A stretch of DNA of 64,000 nt, from NCBI GenBank assembly GCA_900544135.1, contig UQTU01000002.1:62001-126000 (forward strand). Reading direction: 5' to 3'. This DNA is from an uncultured Collinsella sp. GTDB lineage: Bacteria > Actinomycetota > Coriobacteriia > Coriobacteriales > Coriobacteriaceae. This document shows positions 1 through 8,297 of this stretch, piece by piece. The translations under genes were made by a program, and so were the position numbers. The notes under the pieces are model-generated. The model did not search any database. It worked only from the letters and a program-made list of their open reading frames with translations, and was not told the DNA's origin. The stretch's first letter is position 1; each line of letters starts with the position of its first letter.

Positions 1-170
1 CGAGCTTGAGCCCACGGCGCCGGCGACGAGCCGCAACCGCAAATATCGACTATCAGAGCGCGTGGAATAAATGCGTTAGTGGACGAGGCAACCCAATAAT
101 TGACCCTCAATTGGCGCCCACTAAGGTAAAGCGGTTGTTGCTCAGTCGACGGTGATGCTAAAGACTCGGC

Positions 171-662
171 TTACGCCGGCATGGCCCCGAACCCGTCCAT
201 CAAGAACAGCCTAAGAACCAGCTTGATGACATTTCCCGGTTTGACTTCAGCCGTGCCAAAGACGTGACGCTCGGCGAGCTCACTGCAGTATGCATAGATG
301 TCACGGATAAGGTCCGCGCCCGAAAGCGTAAACATGTAGCCTACGTCCGAAGGCGCATTGGGCGCGGCGGGCAACTTGGCCATGTGGCAGAACGTTTGCA
401 GGTCGGGCGCCATAACATTCTGGTAGTCGAGGTGGCCGTTGGCATCCTGTGCGGCAAGCTCCAATTGGCGCACAAAATCCAGCGCCGCCGCTAACACAAA
501 GCTCGGCGTAGGCGCATTGACGTCCTGAGTGGTTGCCACAAGCCTGCCCGCCGCCTGCGTGACAAGCCAAGCGACCTCGCGCTGGCAACGCACGGCCTTG
601 CGCGTAACCGGCTTGATGGACGAAGAAGAAACGCTCCCCTTAGGCGGATTCGAAGCAGCCAT
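171..662 (-). CDS. Hypothetical protein, 163 aa
   Basis: I do not recognise this family. The protein is soluble, with no signal peptide or membrane segment. A basic Ser/Lys-rich start (residues 1-25) is followed by a helical, Ala/Leu-rich body. The start is well supported: on the minus strand a GGGAGGG ribosome site lies about 5 nt before the ATG. It stands alone, diverging from the reader-like gene at 878. The stretch 1-170 before its stop and the 215 bp behind its start hold no other gene. Each flank carries one copy of a near-identical 14-nt motif (95-108 and 811-824). Base composition and frame use look genuine, but the function is unknown. Confidence 0.6.
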   Translation of the reverse strand: MAASNPPKGSVSSSSIKPVTRKAVRCQREVAWLVTQAAGRLVATTQDVNAPTPSFVLAAALDFVRQLELAAQDANGHLDYQNVMAPDLQTFCHMAKLPAAPNAPSDVGYMFTLSGADLIRDIYAYCSELAERHVFGTAEVKPGNVIKLVLRLFLMDGFGAMPA

Positions 663-877
663 AAGACCCTCCCATGAACAATCCGGCCCAACAAGCCCGG
701 ATGAAACACGTGCTACATCAGTATACAGGGGAGTGGGGTAGCGGGGTACAAGCGCGCCAGCGGCAAACCGAGAGCATCAACGATGTGCCGATCGCGGAAT
801 GAGATCTCGTAATAATTGACTCTCGGCCATATTATTGAGGGGTATGACTCGCGTTCGTATGGTTGTAGGTGCTGGCG

Positions 878-1657
878 ATGAACGACATTGACCTTGCTGT
901 TCCGTTGATGGATGGACCAAGCTATGACCGTGCCTGCAGTCTCGTGCCTTCTGAATACGTTGAGGCATGGGAGTGGTTTCTGGGTGAGGAGCAGCGCGGC
1001 GGCGTTTGGACCAGCCTTCCGCACCACACCAAGGAAGATAGCCCTCAGTATCAGTATCGTTTGAGAATTGGCTCGGACTTCTTTCCCGTAACGCGGGATT
1101 CAGGGATCTTCTGGCCGGGCCAGGATCGGGTGAAGCAAGATCCCAATAAGACCTTTGCGCTTTCGGTCCATAACTCTAAAAAGAGCTTCTACACCGATGT
1201 GCCTCCGCTCTATTTGGACGATGGTACGTGGGTCATTAAGTACTCGGTTCAAGCGCCGGGTACCGTTGGTTCTCGAGACCAGAATTACAACCGTAAAATG
1301 CTCAACTGCATGGAATGTGGCGTTCCAGTCGGAGTCATATTTGCAACCGAGGTGGGCTATAAGGTGCTCGGCCTTGCGTTTGTTGAGCGGTTCGAGCCCG
1401 AAAACGGCTGGTTTGTTCTGCATGGTCCCGTTCATAAAGGCGGGCCTGACCCTCGTTTTGCGTCCGACATGAGCTATCTGAAGCGCATACCCGTCGATAT
1501 TGAGTTTGCCGGACAGGGTGCGACCGACGATGAAATTTGGTTTTGGCGGTCTTTTAAGATCGTGTTGTTTGATCGGATCGCGTGGCGATGCAATTTCGCG
1601 CGCACTTGCTGGTGCATGCTCTTCCTGGTTTCAATTACGGGAAGGGAGCGAGCGTGA
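878..1657 (+). CDS. Putative modified-DNA reader (SRA-like) domain protein, 259 aa
   Basis: Residues of roughly 45-195 resemble the N-terminal domain that precedes HNH nucleases in putative modification-dependent restriction enzymes: a conserved YTDVPPLYLDDGTW stretch, then RKMLNCMECGVPVGVI and an FVERFEPENGWFVLHGP strand pair. That assignment is from memory of the family, not a search. The expected C-terminal HNH domain is absent. Instead the frame ends in a Cys/Trp-rich tail unlike the rest of the protein, so truncation or an old frameshift is possible. ATG 878 was chosen over the in-frame GTG at 869 because AGGTG lies about 7 nt before it. The stop overlaps the start of the next gene (GTGA), which implies translational coupling. 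Confidence 0.6.
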   Translation: MNDIDLAVPLMDGPSYDRACSLVPSEYVEAWEWFLGEEQRGGVWTSLPHHTKEDSPQYQYRLRIGSDFFPVTRDSGIFWPGQDRVKQDPNKTFALSVHNSKKSFYTDVPPLYLDDGTWVIKYSVQAPGTVGSRDQNYNRKMLNCMECGVPVGVIFATEVGYKVLGLAFVERFEPENGWFVLHGPVHKGGPDPRFASDMSYLKRIPVDIEFAGQGATDDEIWFWRSFKIVLFDRIAWRCNFARTCWCMLFLVSITGRERA

Positions 1658-1938
1658 GCTGGCGAGGCGATGTCGTGATGGGGAAGTACGGAAAACTGCC
1701 GTGTGCTCTTATCGACAACAATATGTTTCCGAGCGTAGAGGTTGATTGCGGGTCGTTTGTCGTCGCCTGCCCTTGCTGCGGCTCGCAAATACCGTGTCTC
1801 GACATTCGGTTCATCGATGTGTGCGACAGACTTAGCGACGAAGTGAGAAAACGGACAGGCGTTCATATGCCGGTGTATCAGGAGAAATGCCCTGTTTGTG
1901 GCCTCGATATCGTGTACGACGCCGGCGACGAGGGATAG
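1654..1938 (+). CDS. Small zinc-ribbon protein, 94 aa
   Basis: Two Cys pairs are visible: CPCCGSQIPC near the middle and CPVCGLDI near the C-terminus. Together they look like a four-cysteine zinc ribbon. The start is taken as GTG 1654, which overlaps the stop of the preceding gene by GTGA and has a GGGAAGGGAG ribosome site about 7 nt upstream. An upstream ATG at 1582 would lie deep inside the previous gene and has no such site. Coupling to the reader-like protein suggests the two act together. No catalytic motif is seen and no function is assigned. Confidence 0.6.
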   Translation: MSWRGDVVMGKYGKLPCALIDNNMFPSVEVDCGSFVVACPCCGSQIPCLDIRFIDVCDRLSDEVRKRTGVHMPVYQEKCPVCGLDIVYDAGDEG

Positions 1939-1976
1939 GTGATGCGGAGGAGCTGGCTGTGAAGGCATCTCTGTCC

Positions 1977-2663
1977 CTATAAGTAAACCCCCTCACCGAG
2001 TTGCCTGTGGAACTCGGTGTGATGGCCGCGTGCCCAGGTAAAGAGCGCCTGGTCAAAGTCGGTGCGCGCGGCCGGGACGCCAAAGACGCCGGCAACTTCG
2101 ACGCGTACAAACTCCAGTGCCGGCAGCTTGTTGATGGCAGTGAGGGCAAACGGGGACGAGGGCTCCTCGAACAGATAGCGGCTGCCTTGCAGCGCGTTGC
2201 AACTGGTGCACGTGTTGCCGAGCGACGGGGCTTTGGAGGCTCGCGCGCTTACGGGCTTGTAGCCGCAGCGCTTAGAAAGATAGTCGCGGATCTCGCCCGG
2301 CACGCAGCCAAGAGCGGGCACGATGGCGAGTGCGTTGGCGTTGGCCGTGTCGATGGTAATGTGCCCGGCTTCGTTGGGCGCGTGCGCGATGGCGATGCCC
2401 TTGTCGTCATCGGTTCGATAGGGAATGCCGAAGGCCGCGACCGAGGTCTCTTTGTGACACTTCCAGCACTCGCGCTTGCCCAGTACTAGATATATATACG
2501 GCGCTGAGGGGTCGGATCGGTCAACACCGGGCAGCCACTCGGCAAAGGGCTCGGGGTTGACGCCGCTGGGTACATACCAGATCTTCTTGGTCCGGTCCCA
2601 TTTGGCGCCCAGCGCTTTGGCTTCTTCTTTGTGCGAAAAGGGGACATCGAGCTCGGTGCGCAT
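1977..2663 (-). CDS. DUF5710-type domain protein, 228 aa
   Basis: The N-terminal 45 residues (VPFSHKEEAKALGAKWD, then a WYVP segment) match the DUF5710 motif, also found at the ends of plasmid primases and other DNA-related proteins. The rest carries a CWKC pair near residue 65 and a CTSC pair near residue 155, which could bind one zinc. There is no membrane segment. The start at 2663 is chosen over an ATG 12 codons upstream because AAGGAG sits 6 nt before it. It converges on the zinc-ribbon gene, with about 40 nt between the two stops. The biochemical role is unknown. Confidence 0.65.
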   Translation of the reverse strand: MRTELDVPFSHKEEAKALGAKWDRTKKIWYVPSGVNPEPFAEWLPGVDRSDPSAPYIYLVLGKRECWKCHKETSVAAFGIPYRTDDDKGIAIAHAPNEAGHITIDTANANALAIVPALGCVPGEIRDYLSKRCGYKPVSARASKAPSLGNTCTSCNALQGSRYLFEEPSSPFALTAINKLPALEFVRVEVAGVFGVPAARTDFDQALFTWARGHHTEFHRQLGEGVYL

Positions 2664-2952
2664 GGCGGCTCCTTGGTGCTGCAGGTGCGAGTGGCTCAAG
2701 GATACCGCAGGGCGCAGACATCGCGGCGTTTTGTTGAGAAGTTGCGGCGCGGACTGCTTGGTTACGCCGTTAGATAAATTGGCAAGTAGATGGTCGGCTT
2801 TTGACCAGTTGGGCGGTTGGAGCAGCTTGCGGCGCAGTTTTGTGCCTGGCTATTGTTGATGTTGGGGTATTGAATATATTTGGCTGCCATTCGTCAGGTG
2901 AATTGATGTTACGTTGCGATGACGGTTGGAACTGCCAGCGGATTTAGCGACA

Positions 2953-2990
2953 TAAAACAAAACAGCCCAGAGGACATAGCCTCTGAGCTG
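2953..2990 (-). terminator. Rho-independent terminator of tRNA-Val
   Basis: On the minus strand, ten bases ahead of the loop pair with the ten after it (CAGCTCAGAGG with CCTCTGGGCTG, one G-T wobble). A TTTTGTTTT tract follows. It begins just beyond the encoded CCA of tRNA-Val. The remaining bases between 2664 and 2952 hold no gene I can support. Confidence 0.8.
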
Positions 2991-2998
2991 CGAACATT

Positions 2999-3073
2999 TG
3001 GTGGGCGTTAGAAGATTTGAACTTCTGACCTCTTCCGTGTCAGGGAAGCGCTCTCCCCCTGAGCTAAACGCCC
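2999..3073 (-). tRNA. tRNA-Val (anticodon GAC)
   Basis: A full cloverleaf can be drawn: GGGCGTT pairs with AACGCCC, the D stem is GCTC/GAGC, the anticodon stem CTTCC/GGAAG encloses CTGACAC, and the T stem AGAAG/CTTCT encloses TTCAAAT. The 3' CCA is encoded (2999-3001). Unlike the four plus-strand tRNAs in this window, it is followed by a single terminator with no second copy of its 3' end. Confidence 0.95.
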
Positions 3074-3102
3074 GATCAAGGGTGCGCAAGCGCGCAAGGG
3101 AT

Positions 3103-3131
3103 AATATAACGGAGCCTGAACTCGGTGGCAA
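3103..3131 (-). promoter_or_regulatory. Promoter of tRNA-Val
   Basis: On the minus strand TTGCCA (3126-3131) and TATATT (3103-3108) are 17 nt apart, about 30 nt upstream of the mature tRNA. Confidence 0.7.
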
Positions 3132-3362
3132 GAACATTTTTAAAAATCGCTTACATTGTGGAATTCGGGGGCTTTGTCATATCCATTTCAAAAGAGCCTG
3201 CTGCCGCGATTTGACTGTCGCATAATGCAAGGCCATTGCGGTATCGAGCTATGGAAAGACGTCTGCGGAATTGTCCTACCGATAAGCGGACAAGCCTTCG
3301 GCTGGTGCCTTCGCCGTGGTAAGGTAAGCCGAATTGTTTCCAGGTTGCTTCGAGGGAATGGA

Positions 3363-4385
3363 ATGAGCAAAGAGCGTGTCGAGCAGGTCGAAGGCGCAGG
3401 GGCTTCGGTGCCGATGACCGATATATCGAACATTGATGTGCCCGAGGGCACCGATGAGCTCAGCCGTAGCACCCGCCGCGCTTGGCGCGAGCGCCTGAAC
3501 AGCGCTTCGACGCGCAAGATGATCACGGGCGTCTTGGCTACGCTGGTGGGCGGTTCGTTTTGGGGCTTCTCGGGCACCAGCGCGAGCTTTCTGTTCGATA
3601 CCTACCACGTCGACACCTTGTGGCTTATGAGCGTGCGTCAGATTCTCGCCGGTCTACTCTTTATGGCCGTGGTTGTTACGCGCGACCGCGAGCGCCTGAT
3701 TAAGCTCTGGACCACACCCGCCGATCGCAAGCAGCTGCTGCTCTTTACCGCCTTTGGTCTGCTGTTCAACCAGTTTTGCTATCTTTCGGCCGTGCGCCTG
3801 ACGAACGCCGGAACCGCGACGGTGCTCCAGTGCCTGCAGCTCGTTATCATCATGGGCTACACCTGCGTGACCGATCGCCGCATGCCGCGTACTCGCGAAG
3901 TTATCGGCATTGGCCTGGCTCTGGGTGGAACCTTTTTAATCGCCACCGGCGGCGACCCCACCAGCCTGAATATCTCGCCGCTTGGCCTGGCAGCAGGTCT
4001 TATGTGTGCGGTCAGCGCCACGTGTATGGCGGTGATTCCCGCCAAGATCCTGCCCGAATACGGCAGCCCCATCGTCACGGGCTCGGCAATGCTCACGGCG
4101 GGCGTGGTCTCGTGCGTCTTCGTGCAGCCTTGGGCGCATATGCCGGCACTCGACGCTGCCGGCGTCGAGGCGCTCGCGGTATTCGTGGTTATCGGCTCGT
4201 TTTTTGCTTACATGCTCTATATGCAGGGCGTTAAGGACATCGGCTCGGTGCGTGCGAGCCTCATCGGAACTGTGGAGCCGGTTTCGGCGACCATCACCAG
4301 CGCCGTTATGCTGGGCACGGTGTTTTTGCCGACCGACCTTATCGGCTTTGCCATGATCATCGTGATGATGTTCCTCACGGTGTAG
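3363..4385 (+). CDS. EamA/DMT-family membrane transporter, 340 aa
   Basis: An integral membrane protein with about ten hydrophobic segments from residue 50 to the end, in the two-times-five layout of drug/metabolite transporters. Family-like features include GGSFWGFSGTSASF in the first helix, LTNAGTATVLQCLQ in the fourth, and GTVEPVSATI near the C-terminus, the usual EamA motif for helix nine. The substrate cannot be told from sequence. The frame is open upstream to 3156, but ATG 3363 has GAGGGA 5 nt before it. It is apparently monocistronic. The 290 bp between it and tRNA-Val hold only the tRNA promoter. Confidence 0.85.
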   Translation: MSKERVEQVEGAGASVPMTDISNIDVPEGTDELSRSTRRAWRERLNSASTRKMITGVLATLVGGSFWGFSGTSASFLFDTYHVDTLWLMSVRQILAGLLFMAVVVTRDRERLIKLWTTPADRKQLLLFTAFGLLFNQFCYLSAVRLTNAGTATVLQCLQLVIIMGYTCVTDRRMPRTREVIGIGLALGGTFLIATGGDPTSLNISPLGLAAGLMCAVSATCMAVIPAKILPEYGSPIVTGSAMLTAGVVSCVFVQPWAHMPALDAAGVEALAVFVVIGSFFAYMLYMQGVKDIGSVRASLIGTVEPVSATITSAVMLGTVFLPTDLIGFAMIIVMMFLTV

Positions 4386-4534
4386 CTGGCGCCGCCGCCA
4401 AGACAGAAAAGGTGTTGTGCCGCATTTTCGCCAATTGATGTCCGTGTCTGGAGTTTAGCTGTCGATGCTCAAAATGCCATAGACTAGTAACGTTATGGAC
4501 TTTTTCATTGCGACTCAATTGCGAGGATTTCTTT

Positions 4535-6856
4535 ATGGCTGGTAATCACTTTAAGGGCAGCGATAGCGGCCGCCCTGCAGTTCCGCCGCGTCCGAACGGG
4601 GCTGGTAAGGCCGGCACGCCGGGCGGCGCTGGACAGGGCGGTTCCGGTAAGCGCGTGTCCCCGGGCGAGACGGCGATGTTTACCGCTCTGTACGAGCAGT
4701 CTCAAAAGGCAAAAAAGACCGGCCGTGCAAGAGGAAATGTCTTTGCGGGCGGTGCAACCTCTGCGTCGCAGCCGAGCGGGGCTCCTTCGGTACCTGCGAA
4801 CAACGCAGGTGCTGCCAACGCCGCGAATGGCGCCGGCAACGTTAATGCCGGCAAGGCCGACAACAATACTCCCTCTGCCGGTGGCGCGGGGCTTACGGGT
4901 AACCTCGGCACGATTTACACCGGCGCCTCCGAGACAGGCACGTTCGCCCGCCTGGATGATAGCGGTGCCGAGTTTGCGGGCTCGGGTTCCAAGGAAGATT
5001 ATTACGATTTTGGCTTGAACTACGGTAGCGATGCTTCGTCGAGTTCGACCTCTGACGGTCTGGTCCGTCATCGCCATCGCAAGGGCGAGCGCAAAAAGCG
5101 TCACACCGGCGCCATTATTGCCGCTGTAGTCGCGGTGCTTCTCGTTGCGCTTGGCGCAAGCGGCTTTATGCTGCTTAACTCGGCAAAGACCGTAAAGAGC
5201 GAAGCGAAGGAGGCTGTCGAGATCGTCGGTGGCCTTAAGGACAAGGTCACGTCGGGCGATTTTTCGACGCTGCCTGACGACGCGAAGAAGATCGATGAGC
5301 TCTGTAACAGCATGAAGGCGGAGACCTCGAGCCCGCTGTGGACGGCGGCTTCGTTTATCCCGGTGTATGGCAGCGATATCAATGCGGCCCGCACCATGAT
5401 TGACGCCCTGTCCGATGTCTCGAGCAATGCGCTGGTTCCCATGGCCGATAACCTTTCGCAGGCTACGCCCGGCAAGCTGTTCCAGGACGGCATGATTAAC
5501 GTGTCCGCGCTGCAGGCGGTCGCCGATTCGCTTTCCAGCAGCTCGAAGGTGTTCAAGAGCGCCAACGAGAAGGTCCAGGGCATTGGCGATACTCATATTT
5601 CCCAGGTGACCGAGCTGGTCGATAAGGCCAAGGACGGCTTTGCCACCCTCAACGGCGCGGTTGACGCGGCGGAGAAGGTCGCCCCCGTCCTTCCCCAGAT
5701 GCTCGGCGCCAACGGCCAGACGCGTCATTATCTTGTGCTCGCGATGAGCAATGTCGAGATCCGCGCCTGCGGCGGTTTCCCCGGTTCTCGCGGCGTGATG
5801 TCGGTGACTGACGGTAAGCTCGAACTGGGCGATTTTGTCAAAGTCGACATGATGAAAGAGCCTTTGAGCCCGCTTCCCATCACCGATGAAGAGGCAAACT
5901 TATTCACGACCGGATGGGGCCTGACCGGATTCAACACGCTCGGATACACGATGGGCGACGTTACGATGACGCCTGATTATCCGCGTGCGGCTCAGCTTGC
6001 CAGCGATATGCAGAAGGCCATTGTCGGAGATGACATCGACGGCGTATTTGCAGTCGATCCGGTATTTTTGCAGTATATGCTCGGCGTTGTAGGCGGCACA
6101 CAGCTTCCTGACGGCACCGTCGTTGATGGAAGCAACGCTGCGAAGGTGCTGCTGCACGATATTTATTGGAATTACCCGGTAGAGGAACAGGACGCCATTT
6201 TTGCGGCGGTTGCCGGATCAGCTTTTAACAAGATCGTGGACGAACTGGGCTCCAGCGATATTACTAAGATTGCTGCCGCCATCGAAAAGGGCGCTTCCGA
6301 GGGTCGCATCCTCATGTATTCGAGAAACGATGACGAGGAAAAGGCCGCGAAGGCTCTTGGAATATCGGGCGCCCTCCAAACCGATACGTCGGAGGCTCCG
6401 ATCTTGGGCGTCTATGTGAACAACTACAGCTATTCAAAGATGGATTGGTTCCTCGATAAGCGAGTCACCATCGATTCTTCGGTTGAAAATGCCGATGGCT
6501 CGACGACGTATCGAGTGACCACCTCGCTCAAGAACACGATGACCCCCCAGGAGAAGGCCGAGATGCCTGGTTATTTCCAGGGCCATAACGGCATTAGCCA
6601 GGATATTGATGATGAGGTGCTGAGGCTTTATCTCTATGCTCCTGCGGGAGGCAGCATTTCGGACATTAAGACTTCGGGCTCCGGTTCTATCGAGATGAAC
6701 GAAGCGACGCACGATGGCTTGAAGGTTGCATGGGGCGGTGTCCACATGCTTCTTGGACAAGACATAAAGGTCGAGTACACGGTCACGACTTCGAAGGACT
6801 CTGGGCACAAAGAGCTTAAGGTTCGTACCACGCCAACCGCTCAAACGTTCGAATAG
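4535..6856 (+). CDS. DUF4012 cell-envelope protein, 773 aa
   Basis: Residues 1-185 are a low-complexity Gly/Ala/Pro/Asn-rich cytoplasmic region. A basic patch (RHRHRKGERKKRHTG) leads into one membrane helix at about 190-215. The remaining 550 residues lie outside the cell and include the DUF4012 core with its NVEIRACGGFPGSRGVMSV signature. Related proteins occur in Gram-positive bacteria beside polysaccharide genes and are thought to act at the cell wall, though their reaction is unknown. The start is ATG 4535, with GAGGA 7 nt upstream. Only 12 nt separate it from glmM, so the two are probably cotranscribed, in keeping with an envelope role. Confidence 0.8.
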   Translation: MAGNHFKGSDSGRPAVPPRPNGAGKAGTPGGAGQGGSGKRVSPGETAMFTALYEQSQKAKKTGRARGNVFAGGATSASQPSGAPSVPANNAGAANAANGAGNVNAGKADNNTPSAGGAGLTGNLGTIYTGASETGTFARLDDSGAEFAGSGSKEDYYDFGLNYGSDASSSSTSDGLVRHRHRKGERKKRHTGAIIAAVVAVLLVALGASGFMLLNSAKTVKSEAKEAVEIVGGLKDKVTSGDFSTLPDDAKKIDELCNSMKAETSSPLWTAASFIPVYGSDINAARTMIDALSDVSSNALVPMADNLSQATPGKLFQDGMINVSALQAVADSLSSSSKVFKSANEKVQGIGDTHISQVTELVDKAKDGFATLNGAVDAAEKVAPVLPQMLGANGQTRHYLVLAMSNVEIRACGGFPGSRGVMSVTDGKLELGDFVKVDMMKEPLSPLPITDEEANLFTTGWGLTGFNTLGYTMGDVTMTPDYPRAAQLASDMQKAIVGDDIDGVFAVDPVFLQYMLGVVGGTQLPDGTVVDGSNAAKVLLHDIYWNYPVEEQDAIFAAVAGSAFNKIVDELGSSDITKIAAAIEKGASEGRILMYSRNDDEEKAAKALGISGALQTDTSEAPILGVYVNNYSYSKMDWFLDKRVTIDSSVENADGSTTYRVTTSLKNTMTPQEKAEMPGYFQGHNGISQDIDDEVLRLYLYAPAGGSISDIKTSGSGSIEMNEATHDGLKVAWGGVHMLLGQDIKVEYTVTTSKDSGHKELKVRTTPTAQTFE

Positions 6857-6868
6857 GATAAGTAAGAT

Positions 6869-8200
6869 ATGAAGTACTTTGGCACCGACGGCTTTCGCGG
6901 TGAGGCCAACGTTGGGCTGACGGTAGAGCACGCTTATAAGATTGGCCGTTTTGTGGGCTGGTATTACGGCGCCAACCGCAGTGCTAAGGCGCGCGTTATC
7001 GTGGGCAAGGACACACGTCGCTCGAGTTATATGTTCGAGGCGGCGCTGGTGAGCGGTCTGGTCGCGAGCGGTGCGGACGCCTATATGCTGCACGTGATCC
7101 CGACGCCGGGCGTGGCGCATCAGACCGTGGAGGGCTGCTTCGATTGCGGCATCATGATCAGCGCGAGCCACAACCCGTTTTGCGATAACGGCATTAAGCT
7201 CGTCAATAGCGACGGTTTTAAGATGGACGAGGACGTACTGGAGCTCATCGAGGATTACATCGATGGCAAGAGCGAAGTTCCGTTGGCCACGGGCAACCAC
7301 ATCGGTGCCACGGTGGACTACATGCAGGGCCGCAACCGCTACATTGCTTCGCTCATTGCAAGTGCGAACTTTTCGCTGCAGGGCGTCAAAATCGGTATCG
7401 ACTGCGCCAACGGCTCGGCTTCCTCGGTGGCCAAGCCGGTGTTTGACGCGCTCGGTGCCGACGTGCGCGTGATCAATGCCGCGCCCGATGGCTTTAACAT
7501 CAACGTCGACTGCGGCTCCACGCATATGGAGCGTCTGCAGCGCCATGTGGTGGAGCAGGGCCTGGACGTGGGCTTTGCCTACGACGGCGATGCCGACCGC
7601 TGCCTGGCCGTGGACGAGCGCGGGCGCGTGGTCGACGGCGACCAGATCCTGTACGTGTGCGGCGTGTATCTGAACAAGCACGGGCGCCTCTCGGGCGGTA
7701 CCGTGGTGCCGACGATTGCCAGTAACTTTGGCCTTGTCAAGTCGCTGGAGCTTGCCGGCCTGAGCGCCGTGACCAGCGGCGTGGGCGACCGTCACGTGTA
7801 TGCCAAGATGCGCGAGGGCGGCTACAGCCTGGGCGGCGAGCAGACGGGCCATACGATCTTTGGCGATATCGAGCGCACGGGCGACGGCATTATGACTTCG
7901 CTGCGCGTGATGGAAGTGATTCGTGCCGAGCGCGAGACGCTCTCGCAGCTCACGGCTCCGTGCAAGTTGCTGCCGCAGGCGCAGGTGGCCGCGCGCGTGG
8001 CGGACAAGGACGCCACGCTCGAGAACATGGGCGTGCAGAACGCCATCGCCGAGGCCGAGGCTGCGCTGGCAGGCGAGGGCCGCGTGCTCGTGCGCAAGAG
8101 CGGAACCGAGTCGGTTATCCGCGTGCTGGCCGAGGCGCCCGACCAAGCATCCGCCGATGCCGCCATGAAGCGCATCGCCAACGCGCTCGAGGCTCTGTAA
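6869..8200 (+). CDS. glmM: Phosphoglucosamine mutase GlmM, 443 aa
   Basis: Converts glucosamine-6-phosphate to glucosamine-1-phosphate, the step that feeds UDP-GlcNAc and so peptidoglycan. The four-domain phosphohexomutase layout is complete: TDGFRG at 6-11, the active-site serine in ISASHNP (Ser100), the metal loop DGDADR (239-244), GEQTGH near 330 and the phosphate-binding RKSGTES near the C-terminus. Length is typical. It follows the DUF4012 gene by 12 nt and is followed by a strong hairpin. Confidence 0.95.
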   Translation: MKYFGTDGFRGEANVGLTVEHAYKIGRFVGWYYGANRSAKARVIVGKDTRRSSYMFEAALVSGLVASGADAYMLHVIPTPGVAHQTVEGCFDCGIMISASHNPFCDNGIKLVNSDGFKMDEDVLELIEDYIDGKSEVPLATGNHIGATVDYMQGRNRYIASLIASANFSLQGVKIGIDCANGSASSVAKPVFDALGADVRVINAAPDGFNINVDCGSTHMERLQRHVVEQGLDVGFAYDGDADRCLAVDERGRVVDGDQILYVCGVYLNKHGRLSGGTVVPTIASNFGLVKSLELAGLSAVTSGVGDRHVYAKMREGGYSLGGEQTGHTIFGDIERTGDGIMTSLRVMEVIRAERETLSQLTAPCKLLPQAQVAARVADKDATLENMGVQNAIAEAEAALAGEGRVLVRKSGTESVIRVLAEAPDQASADAAMKRIANALEAL

Positions 8201-8236
8201 GGTAGTCATTGGGGACGTTCTTAAACGACTAGGTGG

Positions 8237-8275
8237 AAAGGGGGCGCCGCGGATTGGTTCCGCGGCGTCCCCTTT
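8237..8275. terminator. Bidirectional hairpin between glmM and the M32 peptidase
   Basis: AAAGGGGGCGCCGCGGA pairs almost fully with TCCGCGGCGTCCCCTTT around a short loop. It lies between two convergent genes and probably ends both transcripts. Confidence 0.7.
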
Positions 8276-8297
8276 GCGTTGGCGTGTCGGTTATGCC

